Origin: SCUB01 sp041918675
GTDB lineage: Bacteria > Pseudomonadota > Alphaproteobacteria > Rhizobiales > Xanthobacteraceae
Direction: 5' to 3'
Length of the DNA: 64,000 bases
NCBI GenBank assembly: GCA_041918675.1
Contig: JAYRVF010000005.1
Location: 62,001-126,000 of the forward strand
Positions within the stretch are counted from its first letter, which is position 1, and the number at the start of each line of letters is the position of its first letter. A program made the translations under genes and the position numbers. The notes below the pieces were generated by a model that had not been told where the DNA came from, did no database searches, and was given only the letters and a program-made list of their open reading frames with translations. Positions 7,642 through 16,631 of the stretch are shown piece by piece.

Positions 7642-8289
7642 TTACGCCTTGCGCCGCCCGCGCCTCGCGCGAACGGAAATGACGGAAAAATCCGTATGCG
7701 TCAGGCCGTTGACGAACAGCGTCGCGGCCAATGTCGCGAGTTCCGCCGGCGGCAGGCGGCCCCTGCCCGAATACCAGCTATCGATCCAGTTGATCATGCC
7801 GAAATAGAGCATGGTGATAGGCCGATTGAAGCTCTCGCGCCGCTTCAGCGGCGGATGCAGACTCGGCAGAAGCTTGCCGATCGCGCCGACGATCCTGCGC
7901 TGGGTCGCGACGATTTTCTGGCGATCCTTGGCCGAGAGCTGATCGAGGTCGCTCATCAGCACGACGTGCTTGTCCTTCGAGCCGGGCTCCGTGTAGCACT
8001 CGATCAGCAGCCGCGTGACGGTCTTGAAGCGGGCATGCGGCGAGCCCTTCTCGTTCAGCGCGGTTTCGACGAGCCCATGCACGGTCCGGAGGTGATCGCC
8101 GAGCATGACGCGCAGGATTTCGTGCTTGGTTTCGAAATAGTGGTAGACGCCGGCCTTGGTCAGCCCCGCCGCCGCGGCGATTTCCTGGATCGACGTGCCG
8201 ACGAAGCCCTTCTTGGCGAAGAGCACGGCCGCGCTGTTGATGATCGAGCGCTTGACCAGATCATAATCCTGGGATCGCGGTCTTGCCAT
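7642..8289 (-). CDS. TetR-family transcriptional regulator
   Basis: A 215-residue regulator. The N-terminal helix-turn-helix is clear: INSAAVLFAKKGFVGTSIQ, then EIAAAAGLTKAGVYHYFETK at about residues 36-55, followed by HEILRVMLGDH. The C-terminal ligand domain resembles FadR/KstR-type TetR proteins with no assignable ligand. ATG 8289 precedes the helices directly. The gene lies 205 bases downstream of the acyl-CoA synthetase on the same strand. Two promoter-embedded dyads, before the mutase and before the nitroreductase, are its likely operators, and an acyl-CoA from this pathway is a plausible inducer. Confidence 0.92.
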   Translation of the reverse strand: MARPRSQDYDLVKRSIINSAAVLFAKKGFVGTSIQEIAAAAGLTKAGVYHYFETKHEILRVMLGDHLRTVHGLVETALNEKGSPHARFKTVTRLLIECYTEPGSKDKHVVLMSDLDQLSAKDRQKIVATQRRIVGAIGKLLPSLHPPLKRRESFNRPITMLYFGMINWIDSWYSGRGRLPPAELATLAATLFVNGLTHTDFSVISVRARRGRRKA

Positions 8290-8494
8290 GTGTCGTCGTC
8301 CTGAAATCGGCCGGCCGGCGTCGAATACCGGCCGCCCGAGACCCCGAAATACGAAGCGCCAGTTCAACACCGAAGCGCGAAGCCGGCGGCCCGCCGCGCC
8401 CGATGCTTCGCTCAACGACGGTCGACGAACCGGAACCACGCACGCCGATGCTCCCGGCTCCGCGCGGGAGCCCGCGAGCTTCGACCGCCGTCGG

Positions 8495-10075
8495 CTATTC
8501 GACGCGCGTATCCCACGGCACGAGGTCCGCGTTCGCGATCAGCCACTTCTTGATATCGGTCTTCTTCACCTTCGCGTTCGAGGTCTTCGGCAATTCGTCG
8601 ACGAAGACCACGTGCTTGGGCGTTTCGGGCTTGCTCAGCTTGCCCTCGCAGAAGTTGAGAATCTCGGCGACCGTCGCATTCATATGCGCCGGCCGGCGCG
8701 TGATCACCGCGACCACCGCCTCGCCCCATTCCGGATGCGGCACGCCGACGACCGCGACTTCCAACACCGCCGGGTGCTCGACCAGAATGGCCTCGACCGT
8801 GGTCGGGAACACGTTGACGGCGCCGGTAATGATCATGAACTTCTGCCGGTCCAGCAGGTAGACATAGCCGCGCTCGTCCATGCGGCCGATGTCGTTCGTC
8901 CGCATCCAGCCGTCGCGCAACACCTCCGCGGTCTCCTTCGGCAAATTGAGGTAGCCCTTCATCACCGTGCTGCCGCGCAGCCAGATCTCGCCCTTGCTGT
9001 TCGGCGGCAGCGGATTGCCGTCCTCGTCCCGGATCGAGCAGTCGAAATGAACCGCCACGCGCCCGACCGATTTGAGCAAGTCCGGCTCGTTGGCGAGCGC
9101 GTGCTTGTGGTCGGCCTCGGTCAGGAACGTCACCCACCCGCCGGTCGATTCCGTCAGCGCGTAGGTCTGGAGCATGTCGACCTTGAACGTTTCCCTGGCG
9201 TCGCGAATAAGCTTCGGCGTCGCCGGCGAGGAGCCGTAGGTGATCAGGCGCAGCGAGCTCAGGTCGTACGTCCCGTTCTTGTATTCGGCCATCGCGCGCA
9301 GGATCATCGTCGGCACCAGCAGCGTCACGCCGACGCGGAACCGCTCGACGTCGCGCAGATAGCCGTCGATCTTGAACACGCCATCCGGCACCACCGAACT
9401 CATCGCGTTGCCGAGCCCAAAGCAATTCATGATGACGACGACCCAGGCCGAGGCGGCCGGCATGTACCACACGTCGTCGGGACTGAAGCCGAACGAGATC
9501 AGCGAATGCAGGACGCAATCGGTGCCGCCCTGTTGCGTCAAAATGACGCCCTTGGGCACGCCGGTCGTGCCGGAAGTGTAGCTGTAGAACAGCGCGTCGT
9601 CGGGCGCGAGCTCCGGCCAGACCGGCTCGCCGGTCGCCGCGCTCAAAAGCGTCTCGTAATCGTGCGGAAAATCGTGCGCTCCATTATAGCCGATCAGCGT
9701 GACGCCGAAGCCCTCGATCTCGGCGCGGTGCGGATCGACCATATGCTTCATGTTCGCGTCGACCAGCAACACCTTGGTGCCGCTGTCCTTGAGAACGTGG
9801 CGAAGTTCCGGCCACGCATATTGCGTGTTCAGGCCGACGCGAACGGCGCCGATCTTCATGCAGGCGAAGAAATGCTCGTAGACCGTGATGGTCTCGGTCG
9901 TCAGGATCGAGACGGTCGACCCCTTGACGCAGCCGAGCCCGGTCAGCGCGATCGCGAAGCGATCGGAGCGCTCGTCCATCTGCTTCCAGGTGGCGGCGCG
10001 ATCGCCGCAATAATAGGCCGTCTTGTTCGGATAGTTGCTGGCGCATCGTTTGATGAGCTGACGCAGATACAGCAT
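8495..10075 (-). CDS. AMP-dependent acyl-CoA synthetase
   Basis: A 526-residue ANL-superfamily ligase that activates a carboxylic acid to an acyl-adenylate and then to its CoA thioester. Motifs in order: YTSGTTGVPKGVILTQ (ATP loop), YALTEST, the hinge region RTNDIGRMDERGY, LLDRQKFMIITGAVNVFPTT and the C-terminal catalytic Lys region PKTSNAKVKKTDIKKW. The length is normal. ATG 10075 follows a G-rich Shine-Dalgarno (AACGGGGG). Its place beside a B12 acyl-CoA mutase and TetR regulator suggests it feeds the mutase pathway, as HCL does for 2-hydroxyisobutyrate, but the acid is unknown. Substrate residues were not interpreted. Confidence 0.93.
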   Translation of the reverse strand: MLYLRQLIKRCASNYPNKTAYYCGDRAATWKQMDERSDRFAIALTGLGCVKGSTVSILTTETITVYEHFFACMKIGAVRVGLNTQYAWPELRHVLKDSGTKVLLVDANMKHMVDPHRAEIEGFGVTLIGYNGAHDFPHDYETLLSAATGEPVWPELAPDDALFYSYTSGTTGVPKGVILTQQGGTDCVLHSLISFGFSPDDVWYMPAASAWVVVIMNCFGLGNAMSSVVPDGVFKIDGYLRDVERFRVGVTLLVPTMILRAMAEYKNGTYDLSSLRLITYGSSPATPKLIRDARETFKVDMLQTYALTESTGGWVTFLTEADHKHALANEPDLLKSVGRVAVHFDCSIRDEDGNPLPPNSKGEIWLRGSTVMKGYLNLPKETAEVLRDGWMRTNDIGRMDERGYVYLLDRQKFMIITGAVNVFPTTVEAILVEHPAVLEVAVVGVPHPEWGEAVVAVITRRPAHMNATVAEILNFCEGKLSKPETPKHVVFVDELPKTSNAKVKKTDIKKWLIANADLVPWDTRVE

Positions 10076-10437
10076 TTACATTGCCCCCGTTTCCTCGCGC
10101 GCGTCTTACCGCCCGGCATTGGCCGCGAACACGCGCGTCATCCTTGAAGTTCCTCGATTTCCCTATTCGCTAAGGCTTGTTTTTGTTTGCTCGGCGGAGC
10201 CTCGCGACCGATCCGTCTCTCGGCGATCACGGCGCGCCGGCCGCCATGCTCCCGACTTGAACGAACTGGAATTCGCCGGACTTGTCGCGGCGCGCGCCGG
10301 CCTTCGGTCTCTTTGGGTTCGCGATCGCATTCGCAACGCACTCACACGGGGAACGCACCAACAACCGCGACCTGATCCAAGTCGACGAAGTCCAATTAGA
10401 TGGATATCCAACGGATCATCTCCAAGGGAATTCGTCC

Positions 10438-10466
10438 TTGGCATGGGTTAAGCGCAGATATATAAA
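10438..10466 (+). promoter_or_regulatory. Sigma70-like promoter of the nitroreductase gene
   Basis: -35 TTGGCA (10438-10443), 17-base spacer, -10 TATAAA (10461-10466); each hexamer matches 5 of 6 consensus bases. Transcription would start near 10473, inside the dyad at 10469-10485, giving a leader of about 135 bases before the nitroreductase ATG. Confidence 0.6.
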
Positions 10467-10468
10467 AT

Positions 10469-10485
10469 CCCGACCAGCCGGTCCA
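10469..10485. promoter_or_regulatory. Operator-like dyad, candidate TetR site 2
   Basis: CCCGACCAGCCGGTCCA. GACC and GGTC are perfect inverted arms, and the block CCAGCCGGTC is identical to one in the mutase promoter dyad at 7323-7336. It overlaps the predicted transcription start, a classic repressor position. Binding by the TetR protein at 7642-8289 is inferred. Confidence 0.5.
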
Positions 10486-10607
10486 CAAATTTCTCGGGAC
10501 GTCGACGCGTCGGACGTGAAGCCGAACCCCCCGCGTTTATTGAATATATCGGCTCGGACGAAAGCATTTCACCACCCGCTTACACCGCGTCAGCGACGGG
10601 GAGAGAG

Positions 10608-11303
10608 ATGACCGATACGCGGCCGACCGAATGCTCCGTGCTGGACGCGCTGGCGACACGCAAGAGTACACGCGCCTTCCTTTCGACGCCGGTGCCGCGC
10701 GCGGTGATCGAGGACATTCTGCGCGCCGCTTCCCGCGCGCCGAGCGGCGCCAACATCCAGCCATGGAAGGTCCGGGTTCTCGCCGGCGCGGCGCGCGCGA
10801 AACTGTGCGAGCGTCTGATGCAAGCCTACGACAACGACGAGCCCGGCCACGAGGACGGCTATCAATATTATCCGATCGAATGGTTCGAGCCTTATCTGTC
10901 GCGGCGACGCAAGGTCGGATACGACCTCTATACCCACCTCGGCATCGCCCGGGGCGATCGCGCGCGGATGAAGGCCCAGCTTAGACGCAACTTTCTTTTC
11001 TTCGACGCGCCGGTGGGATTGATCTTCACGCTCGACCGCCGACTGGGCTTGAGCGCGTGGCTCGATTTGGGCGTGTTCCTGCAATCGATCATGCTCGCCG
11101 CGCGCGGCTTCGGTCTTCATTCCTGCCCGCAGCAGGCCTTCGCCTACTATCACCGGCTGATCCGCGCGGAACTTGAATTGCCGGACGATGACATCGTCGT
11201 CTGCGGCATGGCGATCGGACAAGCCGACCCCGACGCGCCCGAGAACGGGCTTGTCACCGAGCGCGCCCCGCTTGAAGAGTTCGCTCGCTTTCACTGGAAT
11301 TGA
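10608..11303 (+). CDS. Nitroreductase-family FMN oxidoreductase
   Basis: A 231-residue nitroreductase. The FMN-binding N-terminus LATRKSTRAFLSTPVP and RAASRAPSGANIQPWKV (about residues 40-56) is typical. The central DLGVFLQSIMLAARGFGLHS contacts flavin, and the C-terminal GMAIGQAD motif completes the fold. Family members reduce nitroaromatics, quinones or enoyl/unsaturated groups with NAD(P)H; the substrate is open. The alpha/beta hydrolase starts 50 bases downstream. The promoter at 10438 and dyad at 10469 link it to the TetR regulon proposed for the mutase locus. Confidence 0.9.
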   Translation: MTDTRPTECSVLDALATRKSTRAFLSTPVPRAVIEDILRAASRAPSGANIQPWKVRVLAGAARAKLCERLMQAYDNDEPGHEDGYQYYPIEWFEPYLSRRRKVGYDLYTHLGIARGDRARMKAQLRRNFLFFDAPVGLIFTLDRRLGLSAWLDLGVFLQSIMLAARGFGLHSCPQQAFAYYHRLIRAELELPDDDIVVCGMAIGQADPDAPENGLVTERAPLEEFARFHWN

Positions 11304-11353
11304 CGACCCGCCTTCCGCGCCCGCCGACCAAACTTGGAACTGGACCCCCGCGA

Positions 11354-12301
11354 ATGAATGTCGTGATCCGCCTTCCCGGCACGCCGGAACCGATGCAATA
11401 CTGGCAAGGCGCCGGCGTGCGGATCGCCGGCGACGCCTGGGGCGATCCCAACGGTCCGCTCGTGCTCCTGCAACACGGCGGCGGACAGACGCGTCACGCG
11501 TGGAAAGGCGTCGGCCAGAAGCTCGGCGCGGCCGGCTATCACGCGGTCGCGCTCGACACGCGCGGCCACGGCGATTCGGAATGGGCGCCGGATGGTCGCT
11601 ACAGTCTCGACGTCATGGTCGAGGATCTGCAACGCGTCGTCGCGGCCTTGGGCGGCAGGCGGCCGGTGCTGGTCGGCGCGTCGATGGGCGGCGGCGTCAG
11701 CCTCCTCGCCGTCGGCGAGGATCATCTCGACGCGACCGCCTTGGTTCTCGTCGATATCGCGCCGCGGATCGAGATGGACGGCGCCGACAGAATCCTCACC
11801 TTCATGGGCGAGCGACCGGAAGGCTTCGACACGCTCGATCAGGTCGCCGACGCGATCGCCCGCTTCCAGCCGCATCGCAGTCGGCCGAGCAATCTCGCCG
11901 GACTTGCCAAGAACGTCCGCCTCTATCCCGACGGCAAATATCGCTGGCATTGGGACCCGGCGTTTCACACGCAAGCGCGTAGGCTCGACAAGCGGCAGGA
12001 GCGCCTCGAAGCCTGCGCCCGTCGCCTGCGCCTGCCGACGCTGCTCGTGCGCGGTGGCCTTTCCGACGTGCTGAGCGCGGAAGGCGCCCAAAGCTTCCTC
12101 GAGGTCTGCCCGCATAGCGAATACGTCAACGTCACCGACGCCGGCCATATGGTGGCCGGCGACAGGAACGATGTTTTCGGAACGGCGGTGATCGAGTTCC
12201 TGTCGCGCAAGGTGCCGGTGGGCGGCGAACCGGTCTGGCCCGCGCACAGCCCGAACCCGCATCACGAGGGGCCGCCGGGAGATATCGTCGATCTGCCTTG
12301 A
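11354..12301 (+). CDS. Alpha/beta hydrolase
   Basis: A 315-residue hydrolase. The oxyanion region LLQHGGGQTRHAW is followed by the nucleophile elbow GASMGGG (Ser), the acid in RGGLSDVLS and the catalytic His in DAGHMVAGD, so the triad is complete. It resembles peroxidase- and esterase-like hydrolases of aromatic or acyl-CoA catabolic clusters. ATG 11354 was preferred to an upstream in-frame TTG overlapping the nitroreductase stop, since homology begins soon after. It is probably co-transcribed with the nitroreductase. The ester, thioester or C-C bond it cleaves is unknown. Confidence 0.88.
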   Translation: MNVVIRLPGTPEPMQYWQGAGVRIAGDAWGDPNGPLVLLQHGGGQTRHAWKGVGQKLGAAGYHAVALDTRGHGDSEWAPDGRYSLDVMVEDLQRVVAALGGRRPVLVGASMGGGVSLLAVGEDHLDATALVLVDIAPRIEMDGADRILTFMGERPEGFDTLDQVADAIARFQPHRSRPSNLAGLAKNVRLYPDGKYRWHWDPAFHTQARRLDKRQERLEACARRLRLPTLLVRGGLSDVLSAEGAQSFLEVCPHSEYVNVTDAGHMVAGDRNDVFGTAVIEFLSRKVPVGGEPVWPAHSPNPHHEGPPGDIVDLP

Positions 12302-12389
12302 CCGACTTCACCGCGCCAACGGCGCGCCGGCCCGCTTGTGGCGCGGACATTCCGGGCGCAAGTCGCGCATCGTTCGCGCACCAGCCGCG

Positions 12390-13097
12390 TCAGTCGCGCG
12401 CGGCCGATGCCAGCGCGTCGTCCAGCCCGTAACCCGCGCCGCGCACGGTGCGGATCGGATCCGGCATGCCCGGCTGATTCAACTGCTTGCGCAAACGGCC
12501 GATATGCACGTCAACGGTGCGCTCGTCGATATAGATGTCGCGGCCCCAGACGCCATTGAGCAACTGCTCGCGCGAATAGACGCGCCCGGGATTCTCCATC
12601 AGGAATTCGAGCAGCCGATATTCGGTCGGACCAAGATCGATCGGTCGATCGCCGCGGACGACGCGATGCGTCTCCCGGTCGATCGTGATGTCGCCGTAAC
12701 TCAGCCGCGCCGCCATCCGCTCCGGCCGGGCCCGCCGCAGCAGGCCGCGCACCCGCGCCAATAGTTCCGGCACCGAGAACGGCTTGACGATGTAGTCGTC
12801 GGCCCCGGTCGCCAGCCCCCTCACCCGCTCGCTTTCCTCGCCGCGCGCGGTGAGCATGATGATCGGCACCTCGCTCGTCTCCGGCCGCGCGCGCAGCCGC
12901 CGGCACAGCTCGATTCCGGAAATTCCAGGCAGCATCCAATCCAGAATAACGAGATCGGGGGTGTCTTCCTTGAGACGAATGTCCGCCTCGTCGCCGCGCG
13001 CCACGGCCTCGACCTCGTAACCCTGCGCTTCGAGGTTGTAACGCAGCAGCGTCGAAAGCGCGCTTTCGTCCTCGACCACAAGAATCCGCGCCGTCAC
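12390..13097 (-). CDS. phoB: Phosphate response regulator PhoB
   Basis: A 235-residue OmpR-family regulator. The receiver domain has the acidic pocket ED (VVEDES), the phosphorylation Asp in VILDWMLPG at about residue 53, the Thr in IIMLTARG and the Lys in YIVKPFS. The winged-helix output domain ends with DERTVDVHIGRLRKQL and TVRGAGYGL. GTG 13097 follows GGGAGACGATC, a reasonable Shine-Dalgarno. As the last gene of phoR-pstSCAB-phoU-phoB it is clearly PhoB. It would bind the Pho box at 17758-17786 and so auto-activate its own operon. Confidence 0.96.
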   Translation of the reverse strand: MTARILVVEDESALSTLLRYNLEAQGYEVEAVARGDEADIRLKEDTPDLVILDWMLPGISGIELCRRLRARPETSEVPIIMLTARGEESERVRGLATGADDYIVKPFSVPELLARVRGLLRRARPERMAARLSYGDITIDRETHRVVRGDRPIDLGPTEYRLLEFLMENPGRVYSREQLLNGVWGRDIYIDERTVDVHIGRLRKQLNQPGMPDPIRTVRGAGYGLDDALASAARD

Positions 13098-13111
13098 GAT
13101 CGTCTCCCTCG

Positions 13112-13828
13112 TCAGCGGTTCACCAGGATGTCGGTGAAATGGGTGGTGTCGCCGCGCGGCCGCGGCTCGGCCAGCGCCTTTCCCTCGATCATGTAGAACA
13201 CCGTCTCGGCGATATTGGTGGCGTGGTCGCCCATCCGCTCGATATTCTTGGCCACGAACATCAGGTGAATGCAGACGCTGATGTTACGCGGGTCCTCCAT
13301 CATGTAGGTCAGCAATTCGCGGAACAACGACGTGCAGATGGCGTCGATTTCCTCGTCGCCCTTCCACACCACCATCGCCGAGCCCAGATCGTGCGCGGCG
13401 TAGGCGTCGAGCACCATCTTGATGCGCGCCTGCACCAGACCGGCCATGTGATCGAGCCCGCGAATGAACTTGAGCGGATGGAAGTCCTCGGTCAGCGCCG
13501 GAACGCGCTTGGCGGTGTTCTTGGCGAGATCGCCGATGCGCTCCAGATCGGTGGCGACGCGCAGCGCGCCGACGATTTCGCGCAGGTCCACCGCCATCGG
13601 CTGTCGCCGCGCGATGGTGAGAACCGCCCGCTCCTCGATCTCGCGCTGGAGATTGTCGATATCGGCGTCGATGGCGATGACCTGCTTGGCCAGCACCGTG
13701 TCGCGCCGCACCAGCGCGTCGACCGAATCGACGATCATGCGCTCGACCAGGCCGCCCATTTCCGCGATCATGCGGGCCAATTCCTGCAGATCGGTATCGA
13801 ACGCCTTGGTGGTATGTTCCGCCGTCAT
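13112..13828 (-). CDS. phoU: Phosphate signalling protein PhoU
   Basis: A 238-residue all-helical PhoU with two tandem three-helix bundles. The metal-binding signature of the family is visible in each half (DLERIGDLAKNTAKR, and NIERMGDHATNIAETV near residue 205). PhoU connects the PstSCAB transporter to the PhoR kinase and keeps the pho regulon off when phosphate is plentiful. ATG 13828 was chosen because GGAGGCGGGA lies just before it; an in-frame TTG four codons upstream falls inside that ribosome-binding site. It sits between pstB and phoB. Confidence 0.97.
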   Translation of the reverse strand: MTAEHTTKAFDTDLQELARMIAEMGGLVERMIVDSVDALVRRDTVLAKQVIAIDADIDNLQREIEERAVLTIARRQPMAVDLREIVGALRVATDLERIGDLAKNTAKRVPALTEDFHPLKFIRGLDHMAGLVQARIKMVLDAYAAHDLGSAMVVWKGDEEIDAICTSLFRELLTYMMEDPRNISVCIHLMFVAKNIERMGDHATNIAETVFYMIEGKALAEPRPRGDTTHFTDILVNR

Positions 13829-13851
13829 TCCCGCCTCCAACGGTTCGCTGT

Positions 13852-14667
13852 CTAGCCGAACCGGCCGGTGATGTAATCCTGCGTCCGCTGGTCGCGTGGC
13901 GAGGTGAAGATTTTCGATGTCAGGTCGAACTCGACGAGCCTGCCGAGATACATGAACGCGGTGTAGTCGGAAACGCGCGCGGCCTGCTGCATGTTATGGG
14001 TCACGATGACGATGGTGTAGTCGTTTTTCAGCTCGTCGATCAGTTCCTCGATCTTCGCCGTCGAGATCGGATCGAGCGCCGAGCACGGCTCGTCGAACAG
14101 GATGACTTCCGGTTTGATCGCGATGGTGCGGGCGATGCAGAGACGCTGTTGCTGTCCGCCGGAGAGACTGAGACCGTTGCTCGACAGCTTGTCCTTGACC
14201 TCGTCCCACAGCGCCGCGCGCCGCAGCGCCTGCTCGACCTGCTCGTCCAGCCTGCTCTTCGACATCCGCCCGTAAAGACGGACGCCGAAGGCGATGTTTT
14301 CGTAGATCGACATCGGAAACGGCGTCGGCTTCTGGAACACCATGCCGATGCGCGCGCGCAGCAGATTGGCGTCGATGCCGGGCGCGAGAATGTCCTCGCC
14401 GTCGAACAACACGCGCCCTTGCGCGCGCTGATGCGGGTAGAGATCGTACATCCGGTTGAGCACGCGCAGCAACGTCGACTTGCCGCAGCCGGACGGCCCG
14501 ATGAAGGCCGTCACCCTGTTCTCGTAGAGCGGCAAGGTGATGGCGTCCAACGCCTTCGTCTCGCCGTAATGAAAATCGAGCTCCTCGATCGTCACCTTCG
14601 GCCGCAGCGTCGCCGTCTCCACGTGATCGACTTTGCGGAAGGGTACGGCCACCGTCGCAATGGTCAT
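13852..14667 (-). CDS. pstB: Phosphate ABC transporter ATP-binding protein PstB
   Basis: A 271-residue ABC ATPase. Walker A is GPSGCGKSTLLR, the signature is LSLSGGQQQRLCIAR, Walker B is VILFDEPCSALDP and the switch His is in IVTHNMQQAARVS. The MVFQKPTPFPMSIYENIAFG Q-loop is characteristic of PstB. It energises phosphate import through PstA/PstC at the inner membrane. The start overlaps the pstA stop (ATGA at 14664-14667), indicating translational coupling. Length is normal apart from a short family-variable N-terminal tail. Confidence 0.97.
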   Translation of the reverse strand: MTIATVAVPFRKVDHVETATLRPKVTIEELDFHYGETKALDAITLPLYENRVTAFIGPSGCGKSTLLRVLNRMYDLYPHQRAQGRVLFDGEDILAPGIDANLLRARIGMVFQKPTPFPMSIYENIAFGVRLYGRMSKSRLDEQVEQALRRAALWDEVKDKLSSNGLSLSGGQQQRLCIARTIAIKPEVILFDEPCSALDPISTAKIEELIDELKNDYTIVIVTHNMQQAARVSDYTAFMYLGRLVEFDLTSKIFTSPRDQRTQDYITGRFG

Positions 14668-15512
14668 GATTGCTTCCTTGATGCGGCGAGAATACGGGCG
14701 GCGATGCTGAGCGCAAGCACGGCGAGCGTGACGATCAGCGCGCCGGTCCAGGCCAGTTTCTGCCAATCCTTGTAGGGGCTGAGCGCGAATTGGAAAATCA
14801 CCGTCGGCAGGCTCGCCATCGGCGCGTTGAGATTGGTGCTGCCGAACTGGTTGTTGAGCGCGGTGAAGAGCAGCGGCGCGGTCTCGCCGGAAATGCGCGC
14901 GACCGCGAGCAGAATGCCGGTGACGATGCCGGCCCGCGCCGCGCGGTAGGCGACGCGCATGATGACCAGCGATCGCGGCAGCCCGAGCGCGGCGGCCGCC
15001 TCGCGCAGCGAGATCGGCACCAGCAGCAGCATGTCCTCGGTCGTGCGCACGACGACGGGAATGACGATCACGGCCAGCGCCACCGCGCCGGCGATGCCGG
15101 AAAAATGCCCCATCGGCCGCACCATAACGGCGTAGATGAACAGGCCGACGACGATCGAGGGCGCGCTGAGGAGAACGTCATTGATCAGCCGTACGACCGA
15201 GGTGATCTTTTCGTACCGCCCGTATTCGGCCATGTAGGTGCCGGCAAGAACGCCGACCGGCGTCCCCAACGCCACCGCGATGGTCGTCATCATCAGGCTG
15301 CCGACGATGGCGTTGGCGAGCCCGCCGTCCGAGCCCGGCGGCGGCGTCATCTCGGTGAAGATCCGCGGCGACAATCCGCCGAAGCCCTCCCAGAACAGCA
15401 CGCCGAGGATGAGCGCGAGCCAGCCGAGCCCGATGACCGTCGCCGCCAGCGAGGCGACGCGGGCCGCCGTGTTGGCGCGCTTGCGGGCGGCGTAGAGCGA
15501 CGCGTCCTTCAT
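14664..15512 (-). CDS. pstA: Phosphate ABC transporter permease PstA
   Basis: A 282-residue inner-membrane permease with about six hydrophobic segments, starting at about residue 17. The cytoplasmic EAA loop, which docks on PstB, reads SLREAAAALGLPRSLVIMRV. The segment GGLANAIVGSLMMT is typical of PstA. It overlaps pstC by ATGA at its start and pstB by ATGA at its end. It forms the phosphate channel with PstC. Confidence 0.96.
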   Translation of the reverse strand: MKDASLYAARKRANTAARVASLAATVIGLGWLALILGVLFWEGFGGLSPRIFTEMTPPPGSDGGLANAIVGSLMMTTIAVALGTPVGVLAGTYMAEYGRYEKITSVVRLINDVLLSAPSIVVGLFIYAVMVRPMGHFSGIAGAVALAVIVIPVVVRTTEDMLLLVPISLREAAAALGLPRSLVIMRVAYRAARAGIVTGILLAVARISGETAPLLFTALNNQFGSTNLNAPMASLPTVIFQFALSPYKDWQKLAWTGALIVTLAVLALSIAARILAASRKQS

Positions 15513-16525
15513 CCGACCCTCTTTTCGATCCGCATCAGCAGATAGCGCGCGATCGCCAGCACGATGAAGGTGATAAGGAACAGAATAAGGCCAAGCGCGA
15601 TCAGCGCCGAGGAGTAGAGATCGCCGACCGCCTCGGTGAACTCGTTGGCGATAGTCGCCGATATGGTCGTGCCGGGCGCCAACAGCGAGCCGGAAATCTT
15701 ATGCGCGTTGCCGATCACGAAGGTGACCGCCATGGTCTCGCCGAGCGCGCGGCCGAGGCCGAGCATGACGCCGCCGATGACGCCGGCGCGCGCGTAAGGC
15801 AGCACGACGTGGCGCATGACTTCCCAAGTCGTGCAGCCGACGCCGTAGGCCGCCTCCTTCAGGACCGGCGGCACCGCGTCGAACACATCGCGCGAAATCG
15901 AGGTGATGAACGGCAGAACCATGATGGCGAGGATCAGCCCCGCGGTCAGCACGCCGATGCCGTAAGGCGGGCCGGCGAACAGCGTCGACAGCACCGGGAT
16001 CGGGCCGAACAGCGCGATCAGCGCCGGCTGAACATGCTCCTGCAGGAACGGGGCGAGTACGAACAGGCCCCAGATGCCGTAAATGATGCTCGGAATACCC
16101 GCCAGCAGCTCGATGGTGATGCCGATCGGCCGGCGCAGCCACAGCGGGCAGAGCTCGGTCAGGAACATCGCGATCAGGAGTCCGAACGGCACCGCGATGA
16201 CCATGGCGATGATCGAGGTCACCAGCGTTCCGTAGATCGGCGCGAGCGCGCCGAATTTCTCGGTGACCGGATTCCAGCGCTGGGTGGTGAGAAACTCGAA
16301 GCCGAATTCCCGTAGCGCCGGCATCGCGCCCCAGGCGAGCGAGACGATAACCCCGCCGAGGATCAGAAGGACCGCGAACGCCGCGCCGCGCGTCAGGCCG
16401 TGAAAGAACCGGTCATTCCGCTGCAGCCGGCGCAACAGGCGCGAGCGCGCGAGGATCGCCGTGCCGTCATCACCGCCGGCGATCGCGTTCGCCTCGGTCG
16501 CGTCGATCGCGCGCGCTTCACTCAT
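15509..16525 (-). CDS. pstC: Phosphate ABC transporter permease PstC
   Basis: A 338-residue permease with an N-terminal cytoplasmic extension and about six transmembrane segments. Typical PstC sequence includes IIAMVIAVPFGLLIAMFLTE, the segment ELLAGIPSIIYGIWGLFVL, the EAA loop VLKEAAYGVGCTTWEVMRHV and GLGRALGETMAVTFVIGN. ATG 16525 is preceded by GGGTGAGGG; a GTG three codons upstream is less likely. It follows pstS by 106 bases and overlaps pstA, so the four genes form one transcription unit. Confidence 0.96.
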   Translation of the reverse strand: MSEARAIDATEANAIAGGDDGTAILARSRLLRRLQRNDRFFHGLTRGAAFAVLLILGGVIVSLAWGAMPALREFGFEFLTTQRWNPVTEKFGALAPIYGTLVTSIIAMVIAVPFGLLIAMFLTELCPLWLRRPIGITIELLAGIPSIIYGIWGLFVLAPFLQEHVQPALIALFGPIPVLSTLFAGPPYGIGVLTAGLILAIMVLPFITSISRDVFDAVPPVLKEAAYGVGCTTWEVMRHVVLPYARAGVIGGVMLGLGRALGETMAVTFVIGNAHKISGSLLAPGTTISATIANEFTEAVGDLYSSALIALGLILFLITFIVLAIARYLLMRIEKRVG

Positions 16526-16631
16526 GGCCCTCACCCATCATGGACGAGCATTCGTGCCGAACGCACGGCCACCCGGCGCGCGGAACGTCCGCGCGCGGGG
16601 AAACCGTTCAGGCGACACATCGAACGCCTAC

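Larger units (their letters stand above)
10076..10607. other. Divergent promoter region, acyl-CoA synthetase / nitroreductase
   Basis: About 530 bases with no supported gene. AT-richer stretches occur near 10140-10200 and 10380-10470. The right part contains a sigma70-like promoter for the nitroreductase with an operator-like dyad at the expected start site. The leftward promoter of the synthetase was not resolved. Confidence 0.5.
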
